Assembly: GCF_900100755.1 (NCBI RefSeq)
Contig: NZ_FNCI01000001.1
Location: 310,001-374,000, forward strand
Direction: 5' to 3'
DNA length: 64,000 nt
Source of the DNA: Onishia taeanensis
Lineage (GTDB): Bacteria; Pseudomonadota; Gammaproteobacteria; Pseudomonadales; Halomonadaceae
Shown here: positions 21,064 through 30,016 of the stretch, piece after piece
Layout of the letters: each line of letters begins with the position of its first letter
Numbering within the stretch: the stretch's first letter is position 1
Made by a program: the position numbers and the translations under genes
Notes under the pieces: model-generated
What the model saw: the letters and a program-made list of their open reading frames with translations, nothing else
What the model was told of the DNA's origin: nothing
Databases searched by the model: none

Positions 21064-21351
21064 ATGGGAAGCAAGTTCGTATTGCTGGGAGACAAGGGGA
21101 CCGACCACGAAGGCTTTCCCCCCACACCGGTGACCGCCGGCAGCCCGACGGTCACCATGGATGGCAAACCCGTGGCACGCCAGGGCGACCCTCTGGCGCC
21201 TCATGACAAGCCGAACCATGGCCCCCACCCACGTGCCATCGCCGGTGGCTCGGGCAGCATCCTGGTCGACGGCAAGCCGGTGGCACTCACCGGCCACGCT
21301 GTGGATTGCGGCGGCGTGGTCATTGGCAGTGGCAGTGGGGAGGGCAGCTGA
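21064..21351 (+). CDS. PAAR-domain spike tip protein
   Basis: PAAR proteins form the sharpened metal-binding cone on the VgrG spike and can carry effectors. The 95-residue product is essentially a bare PAAR domain: [20 protein letters not shown], then [18 protein letters not shown], then a [20 protein letters not shown] stretch and [14 protein letters not shown]. The His and Cys residues of the last segment are the likely metal ligands. With no fused toxin, cargo must bind by another route, probably VgrG and the DUF4123 protein. The chosen ATG follows an AGGAGG ribosome binding site. vgrG starts one base after its stop. Confidence 0.93.
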   Translation: MGSKFVLLGDKGTDHEGFPPTPVTAGSPTVTMDGKPVARQGDPLAPHDKPNHGPHPRAIAGGSGSILVDGKPVALTGHAVDCGGVVIGSGSGEGS

Positions 21352-21352
21352 C

Positions 21353-23461
21353 ATGGCCGATCAAACTGGACTGCAGTTTACCCTGAGCCTGACGGGAGCC
21401 GCCGAGGTTGACCTGGCCGTCGTCGACTTCACTCATGAAGAAGCGCTTTCAGCGCCCTTCGCACTGCGGGTGCGGTTCGCCAGCCGTGCCGCCGATCTCT
21501 CCCCCGAGGCGCTGCTGGATCGCCCGGCGAGCCTTACTGTGTGGCAGGACGGCGTGGCCCAGCGTCGCGTCCACGGCATTATCAGTGAGTTCGGTCGCGG
21601 TGATCGCGGCCATCGCCGCAGCTTTTACGAAGTGGTGATCCGCCCGTCGCTGTGGCGGCTCTCGCTGCGCCAGAACTCGCGCATCTTCCAGCGCGTCTCG
21701 CCGCTGACCATCCTCAACACCCTGTGCGAGGAGCGTGGCCTGACCGACGTGGCCTTCGCGGTGAGTCGCGAGCCCGTCGAGCGCGAGTACTGCGTACAGT
21801 ATCGCGAGACCGATCTCGAGTTCCTCGAGCGCCTCGCCGCCGAGGAAGGGCTGTTCTACTTCCACGAGTTCGAGGACAGCGACCTGGGTGCCCATCGGCT
21901 GGTGTTCGCCGACGACCCCCAGGTGCTCACCGGGCTTGGCGAGCGCACCTATCACCATCGCGCCGGTGGCAGCGCACCCAAGCGCCACCTGCGCCGCCTG
22001 ACTCAGACCGCCCGGGTGCGCCCGGCCCGTGCCCAGCTCAAGGACTATTCGTTCAAGCAGCCGGCATACGCCCAGCTCCACGATCAGCAGGGCAAAGGGC
22101 TGGAGCAGCACAGCCAGCGTGAGGACTATGAGCACTACGACTACCCGGGCCGCTACAAGGCCGATGCCTCGGGTCAGCCCTTTACCCGCCACCGGCTGGA
22201 GCACCTGCGTCACGACGCCTTAACGCTCGATGGCGAGAGCGATCTGCCCGAGCTTTCCCCGGGCGCGCGCTTCACCCTGGCCGATCACGATGTCGGCGAG
22301 TTCAATCGTGGCTGGCAGGTCATCAAGGTGGTCCACGAAGGGGAACAGCCCCAGGCGCTGGGCGAAGATGCCGCTCAGGCTCAAGGCCGGCAGTCAGGCG
22401 CGCAAGCCATGACCCGCTACCACAATACCCTGAGCCTGACCCCTGACGACGCTGCCTGGCGCCCCGCGCCCCAGCCCAAACCGCGAGTCGACGGCCCCCA
22501 GGTGGCCTTCGTGGTCGGCCCCGAAGGCGAAGAGATCCACTGCGACGAACATGGCCGGGTGCGCTGCCAGTTCCCCTGGGACCGCTACGCAGAGCCCAAC
22601 GAGACGGCCAGCGCCTGGCTACGGGTCAGCCAGGGCTGGGCCGGTGGCGGCTACGGCATGATGGCGATTCCGCGCATCGGCCACGAGGTGATCGTCTCCT
22701 TCCTGGAAGGTGACCCGGACCAGCCGCTGATTACCGGCCGCACCTACCACGCCGTGAATACCCCGCCGTATTCGCTGCCGGAGCACAAGACCCGCACCGT
22801 GCTGCGCACCCAGACCCACCAAGGCGAGGGCTTTAACGAACTGCGCTTCGAGGATCAGCACGACCAGGAACAGATCTGGGTGCACGCCCAGAAGGACCTG
22901 GAACTGCTGACCGAGAACGACCGCACCGAAGAGATCCGCCGCGACAGCCACCTCAAGGTCAAGCGCGACCGTATCGAAGAGCTCGACCGCGACGACCACC
23001 TCACCGTGCACGGCGAACGCCGCAGCCAGATCGACGGCGACGACCACCTCAGCGTGGGCCAGACCCGCCACGAGAAGATCGGCCGTTCCCAGCTCGTCGA
23101 GGCCGGCAGCGAGGTCCACCACAAGGCCGGCATGAAGGTGGTGGTCGAGGCCGGCGCCGAGATCACCCTCAAGGCCGGCGGCAGCTTCGTGAAGCTCGAC
23201 CCCAGCGGGGTGACCATCGTCGGCCCGAGTGTGAAGATCAACTCCGGCGGCAGCCCGGGCAGCGGCACCGGCCAGAGCGCCCAGGCGCCGAAGTTGCCGG
23301 GGGAGGTCACGGAGGAGAGCCATGAGGCAATCGAGCCCGTCAGCCACGAGGCGCTGCTGTCGGCATCGGCCGAGGAGGCCAGCGTCGTGCAGCTTTGCCA
23401 GAAGCAGACCGACGGCAGTTGCCCCTTGTCGGATTGCCCGTGTCGTAACAGGGCAGGATGA
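21353..23461 (+). CDS. vgrG: T6SS spike protein VgrG (TssI)
   Basis: VgrG trimers form the puncturing spike. The 702-residue product has the gp27-like part (about 1-350) with [18 protein letters not shown] and [16 protein letters not shown]. The gp5-like OB domain follows with [20 protein letters not shown] and [18 protein letters not shown], then the C-terminal beta-helix needle with repeating RDDHL/GDDHL-type turns and a [16 protein letters not shown] stretch. There is no enzymatic C-terminal domain. Instead about 45 extra residues end in a cysteine cluster (Cys682, 690, 695 and 697; CPLSDCPC). The ATG at 21353 is adjacent to the PAAR stop. The gene's own stop overlaps the DUF4123 start (ATGA). 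Confidence 0.96.
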   Translation: MADQTGLQFTLSLTGAAEVDLAVVDFTHEEALSAPFALRVRFASRAADLSPEALLDRPASLTVWQDGVAQRRVHGIISEFGRGDRGHRRSFYEVVIRPSLWRLSLRQNSRIFQRVSPLTILNTLCEERGLTDVAFAVSREPVEREYCVQYRETDLEFLERLAAEEGLFYFHEFEDSDLGAHRLVFADDPQVLTGLGERTYHHRAGGSAPKRHLRRLTQTARVRPARAQLKDYSFKQPAYAQLHDQQGKGLEQHSQREDYEHYDYPGRYKADASGQPFTRHRLEHLRHDALTLDGESDLPELSPGARFTLADHDVGEFNRGWQVIKVVHEGEQPQALGEDAAQAQGRQSGAQAMTRYHNTLSLTPDDAAWRPAPQPKPRVDGPQVAFVVGPEGEEIHCDEHGRVRCQFPWDRYAEPNETASAWLRVSQGWAGGGYGMMAIPRIGHEVIVSFLEGDPDQPLITGRTYHAVNTPPYSLPEHKTRTVLRTQTHQGEGFNELRFEDQHDQEQIWVHAQKDLELLTENDRTEEIRRDSHLKVKRDRIEELDRDDHLTVHGERRSQIDGDDHLSVGQTRHEKIGRSQLVEAGSEVHHKAGMKVVVEAGAEITLKAGGSFVKLDPSGVTIVGPSVKINSGGSPGSGTGQSAQAPKLPGEVTEESHEAIEPVSHEALLSASAEEASVVQLCQKQTDGSCPLSDCPCRNRAG

Positions 23462-24264
23462 TGCGCTACTCGCTGGGTCTGCCAGAGTCGTCAGGTCAGC
23501 GTTATTGGCTGTTGGAGACCGCCAGCCTACCGGAGCATGAGGTGCTGCGGCGATGCTACGAGGCGATCGAGAATCCTGAGTTTCGCTGGCTCTATGAGGC
23601 AACGGCTCACGATGCCTTGAAGAGCGCTGGCCCGGTACTACTGGACGTGACCGAAACACCGGATTTCCTGGCCGAGCGGCTGGATGCCTGGGGGGATCTA
23701 GCGATGGTCGTCATCGATACGCCGCTGTCGATCGACGAGGTTCAGGCCCATCTGGCTAGTTTCGTTACGGCACGACTCGAACCAGAGGGCGAGGGACTAT
23801 GGCGCTTTCATGAGCCGATGGCCTTGCACCTCTTGCTGGGTGAGGGACTGTTGAGCCACGGGCAACAGGCCGCCATCTTGGGGCGCGAGACGCGCTGGCA
23901 TTGGCCGATCTGCCGTTGCCGTGATGGCTGGCTGTTCGAGTCTGCTGAGTCGGGCCAGGCAGAGACGACAAGCGTGCCCTTGCCACTGACGATTGACCCA
24001 GAAACGGCAAGAAGACTGTCCGGCCTTCAGCAGTTGAAACGCCTCATGCCGGTGCTGGCTGGGGCGCTGGACCGCCATGCGCTTCACGATGATCACGATA
24101 GCATCTCCGCGCTGTGGCGAGAGCTGGAAAGCTATTGGCACAACGTGAGTGCAAAACGCCTTCCATCACGCAAGGCGGCTCAAGCGCTGGCCGAGGCCGA
24201 GCGAGACGCTGCCACGCTGCACGAATTTCGCGATTGCATGCAACGGCTGGCATCCACGGAATAG
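23458..24264 (+). CDS. DUF4123 T6SS effector adaptor (Tap/TEC-like)
   Basis: DUF4123 proteins are adaptors that load a neighbouring effector onto its cognate VgrG. The 268-residue product has the family's pattern: [15 protein letters not shown], then [20 protein letters not shown], then [10 protein letters not shown]-like (here [13 protein letters not shown]) and the conserved [14 protein letters not shown] segment near residue 115-128. It overlaps vgrG by four bases and precedes the large effector gene by 31 bases, the standard vgrG-adaptor-effector order. Delivery of the 1201-residue protein by this adaptor is inference from that order. Confidence 0.87.
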   Translation: MMRYSLGLPESSGQRYWLLETASLPEHEVLRRCYEAIENPEFRWLYEATAHDALKSAGPVLLDVTETPDFLAERLDAWGDLAMVVIDTPLSIDEVQAHLASFVTARLEPEGEGLWRFHEPMALHLLLGEGLLSHGQQAAILGRETRWHWPICRCRDGWLFESAESGQAETTSVPLPLTIDPETARRLSGLQQLKRLMPVLAGALDRHALHDDHDSISALWRELESYWHNVSAKRLPSRKAAQALAEAERDAATLHEFRDCMQRLASTE

Positions 24265-24295
24265 CCAGACCATCAGGGAATGAGGGAAACAGGGA

Positions 24296-27200
24296 ATGTC
24301 ATCGAACCACGCCTGCCGGCCCCGCAAGCTCTATCTCGAGATCACCGGGCATCACGGAGATAACGATCAGAACGCCTATGCGCTCTACCGCGACGATCAA
24401 CTCGTCGAAGCTCTAGCCGAAGACAGCGCCTCCGAGGGGCGCTACGGACCCATCGTCGAGACCGCCGCCGAGTATCTGGAAGACGAGCTGGCCGATGTCC
24501 GCCTGGTTCAGAGCGTCGGCGAGATCGAGATCGAGCTGTTGTCAGAGGGAGAGGTCACCCGGACCGGGCTCGTCCCCAAGCAGCGGGACTTTCAGCATCA
24601 CCTGATGGTCTCCTGCGTGCCGATGCAGTACCTGGATCACGAAGAAATCGCGGCTGGCCCCTGCCGAGGCGGCTTCCTGTACGTGTTCCTCAACGGGCGA
24701 CTGATCCGCGAATTGGCCGTTAGCGTCGCGCCGGGCAAGGCGCCGGTGTTTGTCGACAGCGACGTGGCGAGCTATCGCGAGCAGGGAGAGGTGCCGGTGG
24801 TGCGCGAGTACACCGGGCCGGAGCTGGCCAGCCTGCACCTGCCGCTGCGGTTGGATGGCGAAGCCGCCGACGTGCGCCTGGCCTATTCGGATCACCCCTG
24901 GCCCTGGTCGCACGTCATCGAGCTCGAGGCCGAGCCGGCGCGCATCCAGCAGCGTGCCCAGCCGCTGCCGCTGAATACCGCCGCCGTGACGGCCATGCTA
25001 GACGGTCATCTGCGTAACCAGTACGCGCATGGTCTGGAGATGGGCCGCGATGAGACGCAGGGCAAGGCGGCCCTGGAATGGCTACCGCCCATGCGCGATC
25101 GCGATCCGCTCTATGAGCAGGCCCGAGGCAGCGCGCGTGACTATCTGGAAGACGTCTCGGGTGAGCAGTGGGCCGGATTGGTCCAGCAGCTGCAGGATGA
25201 ACGGGGCTTCTTCGAGTCCGACGAGCAAGAGGCGTCGGTGCCGGATCTCGATATGCGCCGCCGTCAGCGGGACTTTGCCCCGGCTCTGCGGACGACCCTG
25301 GTACAGCAGTGGAATAATCCTCGTCGCAGTGACGAGGATCGCGCGGATGACGCGCTGCTCGAGCTGATCCCGGCGCCGGCCGCCGGTGAGGACGTTCTAG
25401 CTTCGCTCAAGGATCAGCAGCTATGCGCGATCTTCCTGCGCGATCCCAAGCGGGCGGTCGATCAACTGATCGACGACATCCAGGCGAACCAGGAACTGCT
25501 CTGGGTGCTTTCCGAAGGCATGAAGTACCATCCTCATGGCAAGTCGGCGGAACTGGTGCTGGCCAACTGCTTCATGCCAACTGGCCCCGATGGCCAGGAG
25601 AACCCGGTCTATCTCGACGAGTGGTTCGACCGTCGCCTCGACCGTTCCCGGGAGAGCCTGTTCGCGCGCTTGATCAAGGAAGAGGAGCGTCGTCTGGCCC
25701 GGCTGCGCCTGGACGAGCGACTGACGTCGCTGGCCGAGATGCTCGAGGACGCCTCCCCCGGCGCCTTTGGTGCGGCGCTGCGCGATGCCATGCCGTTCGA
25801 CGACCTTAACCACCTGGAGCCCTATGCTCTGCTGTCGCAGTGCCTCGAGCCGCTGATGGCGGGCATGGGCTGCCTCGACCCCAAGGCCACGCCCGCAGAA
25901 GCCCAGCAGCTCCAGGCGCCAGCCAGATGTCGCCAGACCCTGGATGCCTTGTTTATCGAGGCCTCTCATCCCTTGGCTTATCTGCTGTATGCGCCTGAGC
26001 ATCGAGAAGATGATGGCTGGGGCGAGAGTCATGCCCGCGATCTGGCTAAGATCACTCAAGGCGGTACCCGAGTGGCCGACCAGGCGAGCAAGGTGGCCAC
26101 GCACACCGGCGATATGTTGATAGCCCAACAGCAGCGCCTCGACGAGGAGGAAGAAGGGCTGGAACTTGGGGATGCCATGGGACTGTGGCGTATGGCCATG
26201 AATGGAATGGAAGCCTTGGCCAGCAGCGTTTTGCCCAGCCTCCTTAATATATGGTCTCTTAACAAGCTGGGCGAAGACCGTATTTCGCTGATATTGGCCT
26301 CGGATCTTGCTGATCTCGAGGGAGCGATGATGGGTAAGCCCATTCGGGTGACTGACCAAAATGGCCGTATCATGATGATATTGCCCGACGAGGTTCTCCC
26401 GCTGACTCACGAAATGGCCGCGGGAGGTGTCGCCCTTCAGGTAGCCGCGTCGGCGGAAAATGCCATGGGTGGCGAAGCCGTCGCGAGTAGTTCTGCCACG
26501 GCACAGAAATATCGCGTATCGGGGCAGGTTACCACTGAACGAGCCTTTCGCTGGACCCAGAGTAGTTATATGGGACTCTGGTCGGCATTGGCCGGGCTTG
26601 AGCTATGGAATCTTTATAAGAATGTTCCAAAAGTCTTTGCTGAAGATAGTAGTGAACTCGATTATTACAATGCTGGTAGTGCGTTAATTGATGCTTCGCT
26701 ACTCACCCTGCAAGGTCTCAAGTTGGCTAATGTGCGTTGGGGGTTGGCCACAAAGTTCAATCAGTTTCTAGATATACGCATGATAAAAAGCCCAGGGTGG
26801 AAGGAAGCCTTGGGCGAGGCGGGCCAGGTTCGAGGTTTTGCGGGACTTAGTGCTGGGCTCTTTACCTCAGGTTTGGTGGCGATCGAGGGGTTACAGCTTT
26901 ACCAGAAGGGCTTGAAGCATGCGGCCTTGTGGAAATGGGGCGCCAGCGGCAGCATCGCCGTGGGAGCCTATGTGGGGACCGGTTATGGTCAGGCGGCGGC
27001 CAATATCGCGGCAGCCAATCTGGCACGAAACCGCTTTCTGAATGGCCTGCTTGGTCTGATAGGCACCCCGAGACCGGTGCCCGTGATGGTGGGCAGCCTC
27101 GTGGTGGCACTGGTCTGCCAGTATATGGCTTCTGAGGCGCGTGACGATCGCTTCTCGCTCTGGGTGCACTATGGTCCCTTCGGACATGATCGAGACAGTC

Positions 27201-27901
27201 TCGGTAATCGACTCGAAGACTTGACGGAAGAGGCCGAGGAAGATGCCACAATGGTGGACAAGCGGGATTATCTTGATTCTCTCCGCTCGTCCTCGCCCGA
27301 AGAGGCCTATTTCCAGTTACTGCAGGGGATCTTCAAGGCACATTTCGACCTGGTGACGCCCGGCAGCCTGCTCGATATTGATCCCAGGTTCCGCGATTGC
27401 GATATTGCCGTTCGCATGACCTGTCCCGCCTTGCGTCATGGCGAATTTACCCTGCCGATCCCTAACCTGATGGCAGAGCATTTGGCGCCGGTACCGGATA
27501 TGGTGCACTTTTCTCAGTATGCGCCCATGGATCGGCGGCGACTGCTGGTGCGACCCGATGCTAGAGACCCGGAGGACAGTGCAATTCGCTATCTAGGTCT
27601 GCAACTGCATGACGGATGGGGGCGAATGGCAGTGCCTGAGGTCTCTGGGCAAGACGTCGTACCAGCCGACTGGTACCTGGCAAACAAGGACTCGTTCCGA
27701 GATATGCCTGGGTTCTCCCGTGCCCATGCCCGAGGAGAGCATCTGGTGCGGCTGGAACTGGAGGCCATCAACGGTGAGGGAAGCATCGCTTACTGGGACG
27801 CCGCCGAGCGCAAGAATCGACAATTTAATGATCAGGTCAGTCTGCTGGTGAAGCCGACGGCCCTGATCTGGCCCTGGAACAAGCAAGGAGGCAGGACATG
27901 A
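24296..27901 (+). CDS. Putative large membrane-active T6SS effector
   Basis: I do not recognise a named domain in this 1201-residue protein. Its place directly after vgrG and a DUF4123 adaptor and before a membrane protein marks it as the likely secreted cargo. The N-terminal ~230 residues look beta-rich (KLYLEITGHHGD; GGFLYVFLNGRLIREL near 124-139). Residues ~240-620 are helical and charged. Hydrophobic stretches lie near 641-659, 758-774, 847-869, 879-910 and 927-947; the last three are Gly/Ala-rich and could insert into a membrane. A soluble ~250-residue tail follows. This layout recalls VasX-like pore formers, but the sequence is not clearly VasX. Codons around 26220-26800 are AT-richer than the rest. 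The start has a GAGGGA-type ribosome binding site. Confidence 0.72.
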   Translation: MSSNHACRPRKLYLEITGHHGDNDQNAYALYRDDQLVEALAEDSASEGRYGPIVETAAEYLEDELADVRLVQSVGEIEIELLSEGEVTRTGLVPKQRDFQHHLMVSCVPMQYLDHEEIAAGPCRGGFLYVFLNGRLIRELAVSVAPGKAPVFVDSDVASYREQGEVPVVREYTGPELASLHLPLRLDGEAADVRLAYSDHPWPWSHVIELEAEPARIQQRAQPLPLNTAAVTAMLDGHLRNQYAHGLEMGRDETQGKAALEWLPPMRDRDPLYEQARGSARDYLEDVSGEQWAGLVQQLQDERGFFESDEQEASVPDLDMRRRQRDFAPALRTTLVQQWNNPRRSDEDRADDALLELIPAPAAGEDVLASLKDQQLCAIFLRDPKRAVDQLIDDIQANQELLWVLSEGMKYHPHGKSAELVLANCFMPTGPDGQENPVYLDEWFDRRLDRSRESLFARLIKEEERRLARLRLDERLTSLAEMLEDASPGAFGAALRDAMPFDDLNHLEPYALLSQCLEPLMAGMGCLDPKATPAEAQQLQAPARCRQTLDALFIEASHPLAYLLYAPEHREDDGWGESHARDLAKITQGGTRVADQASKVATHTGDMLIAQQQRLDEEEEGLELGDAMGLWRMAMNGMEALASSVLPSLLNIWSLNKLGEDRISLILASDLADLEGAMMGKPIRVTDQNGRIMMILPDEVLPLTHEMAAGGVALQVAASAENAMGGEAVASSSATAQKYRVSGQVTTERAFRWTQSSYMGLWSALAGLELWNLYKNVPKVFAEDSSELDYYNAGSALIDASLLTLQGLKLANVRWGLATKFNQFLDIRMIKSPGWKEALGEAGQVRGFAGLSAGLFTSGLVAIEGLQLYQKGLKHAALWKWGASGSIAVGAYVGTGYGQAAANIAAANLARNRFLNGLLGLIGTPRPVPVMVGSLVVALVCQYMASEARDDRFSLWVHYGPFGHDRDSLGNRLEDLTEEAEEDATMVDKRDYLDSLRSSSPEEAYFQLLQGIFKAHFDLVTPGSLLDIDPRFRDCDIAVRMTCPALRHGEFTLPIPNLMAEHLAPVPDMVHFSQYAPMDRRRLLVRPDARDPEDSAIRYLGLQLHDGWGRMAVPEVSGQDVVPADWYLANKDSFRDMPGFSRAHARGEHLVRLELEAINGEGSIAYWDAAERKNRQFNDQVSLLVKPTALIWPWNKQGGRT

Positions 27902-29121
27902 GCGACGCTGAGCAACCGGAACAGCAGGATGGGTACGAAGACACGGCCTTCACGGCCGAACGCATTCCGCATCAGGCACCGGCGCCTCCCAAGAGCACGC
28001 TCGGCAAGCTGGGTGACGCCTTCGATATGGCGCGCCTACCATGGGGGAATTATATCGGCATCAATCCGTCGGAATTCGAATATGAATATTCCGGAGGGTG
28101 GTATCGTGACTACGAGTACATGGGCGAGAAAGATTTTCATGATTACAATCACCTAAATGAAGTGCGCTGGTCGAAATTCGTCGATGAAGATGTCAGTCTG
28201 ATTTACCGTTTTTTTCGCTTCTGGTTCGTTATTTTTAGTCACGGCTTTAGTTTTATTGGACCTGGCGGAGGAAAGGGGGGGGGGTGGTTTTTCTCTGGAA
28301 TTGCTTTTGTTTTGTTTTTGTTTGTTGTCATTGGCCAGGTTTTACATCCAGAGCGAGATGATTTTTTTGATCTGGCCTCTGTCCCTTTTTCGTTTTTTGC
28401 AGTTTGTGGAGTGGCTACGATATTTAAGTGGCTGTTTGAGAAATACAGCATTCGTTTTTACAAGAGTAACCAGAACTGGTCCGATGATATCGCTTTCTGC
28501 CGCCGCTCCGGGTTGGTGAAGACCTTCCGTGGCAACTTTCCCTTCTATGAGTTCGATGCCTTCATCGAGATGGCAGCGGACATGAAGGGCAACCAGCGTC
28601 ATACCCTCAAGGTACGCCATCGCTATCCCCAGCACAGCCCGCATCCAAACACGGCGGTCAAGGGGCCATTGGAGTTCACTTTTTCCACCGATACCGGCAG
28701 CATCGCCGAGCGCTATGCCATGTGGGATATGCTGAGCCGCTTCATGGACGTCAGCCAGCCGCTACCGGACATTCCTCGGCTCGAGCCCTTCCGTCATCTC
28801 GACCCGACCACCAGGGCTTTCGACGAGGCTGGCAAGCGCGGCCGCCCGGCCACCTACTGGCGCGACCTCTACGCCAAGGTGGACGAGAAGGAATTGAACC
28901 GACTGCGTGATGAGCATCACGAGAAGGTGAACGCCGCCCCATGGGGCAGCCGCCCTGATCTGATGGCCCAGTCGGTGCCGGGCTATGAGGGCAGCTACAC
29001 CGCCGAACCCGAAGACGTGAACGCCTACGCCCATGCACCCACAAAAAACGTGCGCTTTGTGGAGCGCCCCGCGGCGGCATCTTCGAATGAGGCTTCGGAA
29101 CGAGACGATACCCAACGCTGA
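27898..29121 (+). CDS. Putative membrane immunity protein for the T6SS effector
   Basis: The 407-residue product has a disordered N-terminus, then hydrophobic segments near residues 102-120, 130-150 and 161-180. A cytoplasmic-looking domain follows (RGNFPFYEFDAFIEMAADM; HTLKVRHRYPQHSP) with a charged tail. The four-base overlap with the effector gene (ATGA) and the membrane location fit an immunity protein against a pore-forming or membrane-targeting toxin; this is inference. It could instead be a second T6SS accessory protein. I do not know its family for certain. Bases 28200-28470 are strikingly T-rich against a GC-rich background. A run of ten G at 28275-28284 encodes Lys126-Gly-Gly-Gly. 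Loss of one G would move translation into a frame ending at 28519. Confidence 0.65.
   Translation: MSDAEQPEQQDGYEDTAFTAERIPHQAPAPPKSTLGKLGDAFDMARLPWGNYIGINPSEFEYEYSGGWYRDYEYMGEKDFHDYNHLNEVRWSKFVDEDVSLIYRFFRFWFVIFSHGFSFIGPGGGKGGGWFFSGIAFVLFLFVVIGQVLHPERDDFFDLASVPFSFFAVCGVATIFKWLFEKYSIRFYKSNQNWSDDIAFCRRSGLVKTFRGNFPFYEFDAFIEMAADMKGNQRHTLKVRHRYPQHSPHPNTAVKGPLEFTFSTDTGSIAERYAMWDMLSRFMDVSQPLPDIPRLEPFRHLDPTTRAFDEAGKRGRPATYWRDLYAKVDEKELNRLRDEHHEKVNAAPWGSRPDLMAQSVPGYEGSYTAEPEDVNAYAHAPTKNVRFVERPAAASSNEASERDDTQR
28275..28284 (+). repeat. G10 homopolymer inside the immunity-like gene
   Basis: Ten consecutive G bases lie between the first and second predicted membrane segments. Tracts of this length can slip during replication. 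Deleting one G gives a different hydrophobic frame that stops at 28519, truncating the protein. It may be a phase-variable site or a sequencing-length error. Confidence 0.8.
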
Positions 29122-29181
29122 GTTTCGTGTGTCTCGGCGGATGCCTGTTGTCGAGGCACTGATTGAGTTAGACGATATAGC

Positions 29182-29201
29182 GCACGGCAAGGATGCCGTG
29201 C
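29182..29201 (+). terminator. Hairpin after the T6SS unit, possible terminator
   Basis: A perfect 8-bp stem, GCACGGCA with TGCCGTGC and loop AGGA, lies 60 bases after the last T6SS stop codon. No proper T-run follows, so termination there is plausible but unproven. Confidence 0.4.
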
Positions 29202-29356
29202 CTGCATATTCTCGCTAGGGAAGGCGCGCTGGCATCTATCCGACTATTTTTAGCTGGCGCATGGCAATTACTTGGCATGCTCGTACGTCCTACCACTGAG
29301 CGCCTTGCAGCAGAGAAGAGTCATGGAAGTTCACCACTTACTCTGATAGCATGCTA

Positions 29357-29376
29357 ACGACTAATGCTTTAGTCGT
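29357..29376. promoter_or_regulatory. Dyad operator candidate before the dehydrogenase operon
   Basis: ACGACTAA (29357-29364) and TTAGTCGT (29369-29376) form a perfect 8-bp dyad with a four-base centre, ending 53 bases upstream of the first gene's ATG. The location fits a regulator binding site or a leader stem-loop. The regulator is not in the window. Confidence 0.45.
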
Positions 29377-29429
29377 ATGTGCCTTCCCGGCGTGAACTCC
29401 CCACCGCATCTCAAATAGAGGACGACAGG

Positions 29430-30014
29430 ATGACGACCTCGACTGGCTATATGCCGCCTGCCTCGAGCGACGGCTCCGCATCGCGGTTCGTGCTAAGCCG
29501 CCGTAGCCTGCTCAAGCATTCTCTCGGTGTCGGCGCCATTCCCCTGATGCCCGGCCTGGCGCTGGCTCAGCAGGGGAATGAGGCGGATGCCCCCTTTGAA
29601 CGCTTCATGCGCTTGTCGCGCCAACTGACGACCCGTGCTGGGCTCGATGAAGAGCAGGGCAAACGGCTCTTCGAAGTGCTGTCGCGTCACTGGGTCACAC
29701 TCGATGACGATCTCGCTTACCTGGATGAGGCCTTTCAGGCCGACACGGTAAGCCTGACAACGGCGCATCGCAGCGTGGCCAATCGTCTGCTTTCGGCATG
29801 GTATACCGGCGTGGTCGGCCAGGTGCCGAAGGCCGAACTGGTCACCTACCAGCGGTCGCTGATGTTCGATGCCGTTTCCGATGTCTTGGTGATTCGCAGT
29901 TATTGCCCCAACCGGCCGGGTTATTGGGCCGAAGAACCGCCATCGGCAGCCCTGAGTGCCAGTGCAACGACCGCCTCGACCACTATCTCGACCACCACCA
30001 AGCAGGGAGCCTGA
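29430..30014 (+). CDS. Sugar/alcohol dehydrogenase small subunit, Tat-exported
   Basis: This matches the small (gamma/delta) subunit of membrane-bound FAD sugar dehydrogenases such as sorbitol, gluconate and glucose dehydrogenase. The 194-residue product has a twin-arginine signal, SRRSLLKHS, at about residues 27-35, followed by a hydrophobic stretch ending ALAQ. The mature part is helical (FMRLSRQLTTRAGLDEEQG) and ends near the PNRPGYWAEEPPS segment common in the family. In known complexes the small subunit's Tat signal carries the folded, signal-less FAD subunit across the membrane; the next gene indeed lacks a signal. I chose the ATG at 29430 over one at 29379, which adds an unlikely extension. 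Confidence 0.82.
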   Translation: MTTSTGYMPPASSDGSASRFVLSRRSLLKHSLGVGAIPLMPGLALAQQGNEADAPFERFMRLSRQLTTRAGLDEEQGKRLFEVLSRHWVTLDDDLAYLDEAFQADTVSLTTAHRSVANRLLSAWYTGVVGQVPKAELVTYQRSLMFDAVSDVLVIRSYCPNRPGYWAEEPPSAALSASATTASTTISTTTKQGA

Positions 30015-30016
30015 GC

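Larger units (their letters stand above)
29122..29429. other. Gap between T6SS unit and dehydrogenase operon
   Basis: This 308-base gap holds no gene I can support. It is AT-richer than its flanks. It contains a GCACGGCA-AGGA-TGCCGTGC hairpin at 29182-29201 and an 8-bp dyad at 29357-29376. No clear -35/-10 pair was identified for the operon that follows. Confidence 0.5.

Noticed and set aside
22888-23130. Repeated HL/DRD-rich turns in VgrG as a possible DNA repeat
   Set aside because: They are the ordinary beta-helix needle repeats of VgrG proteins and vary at the base level.
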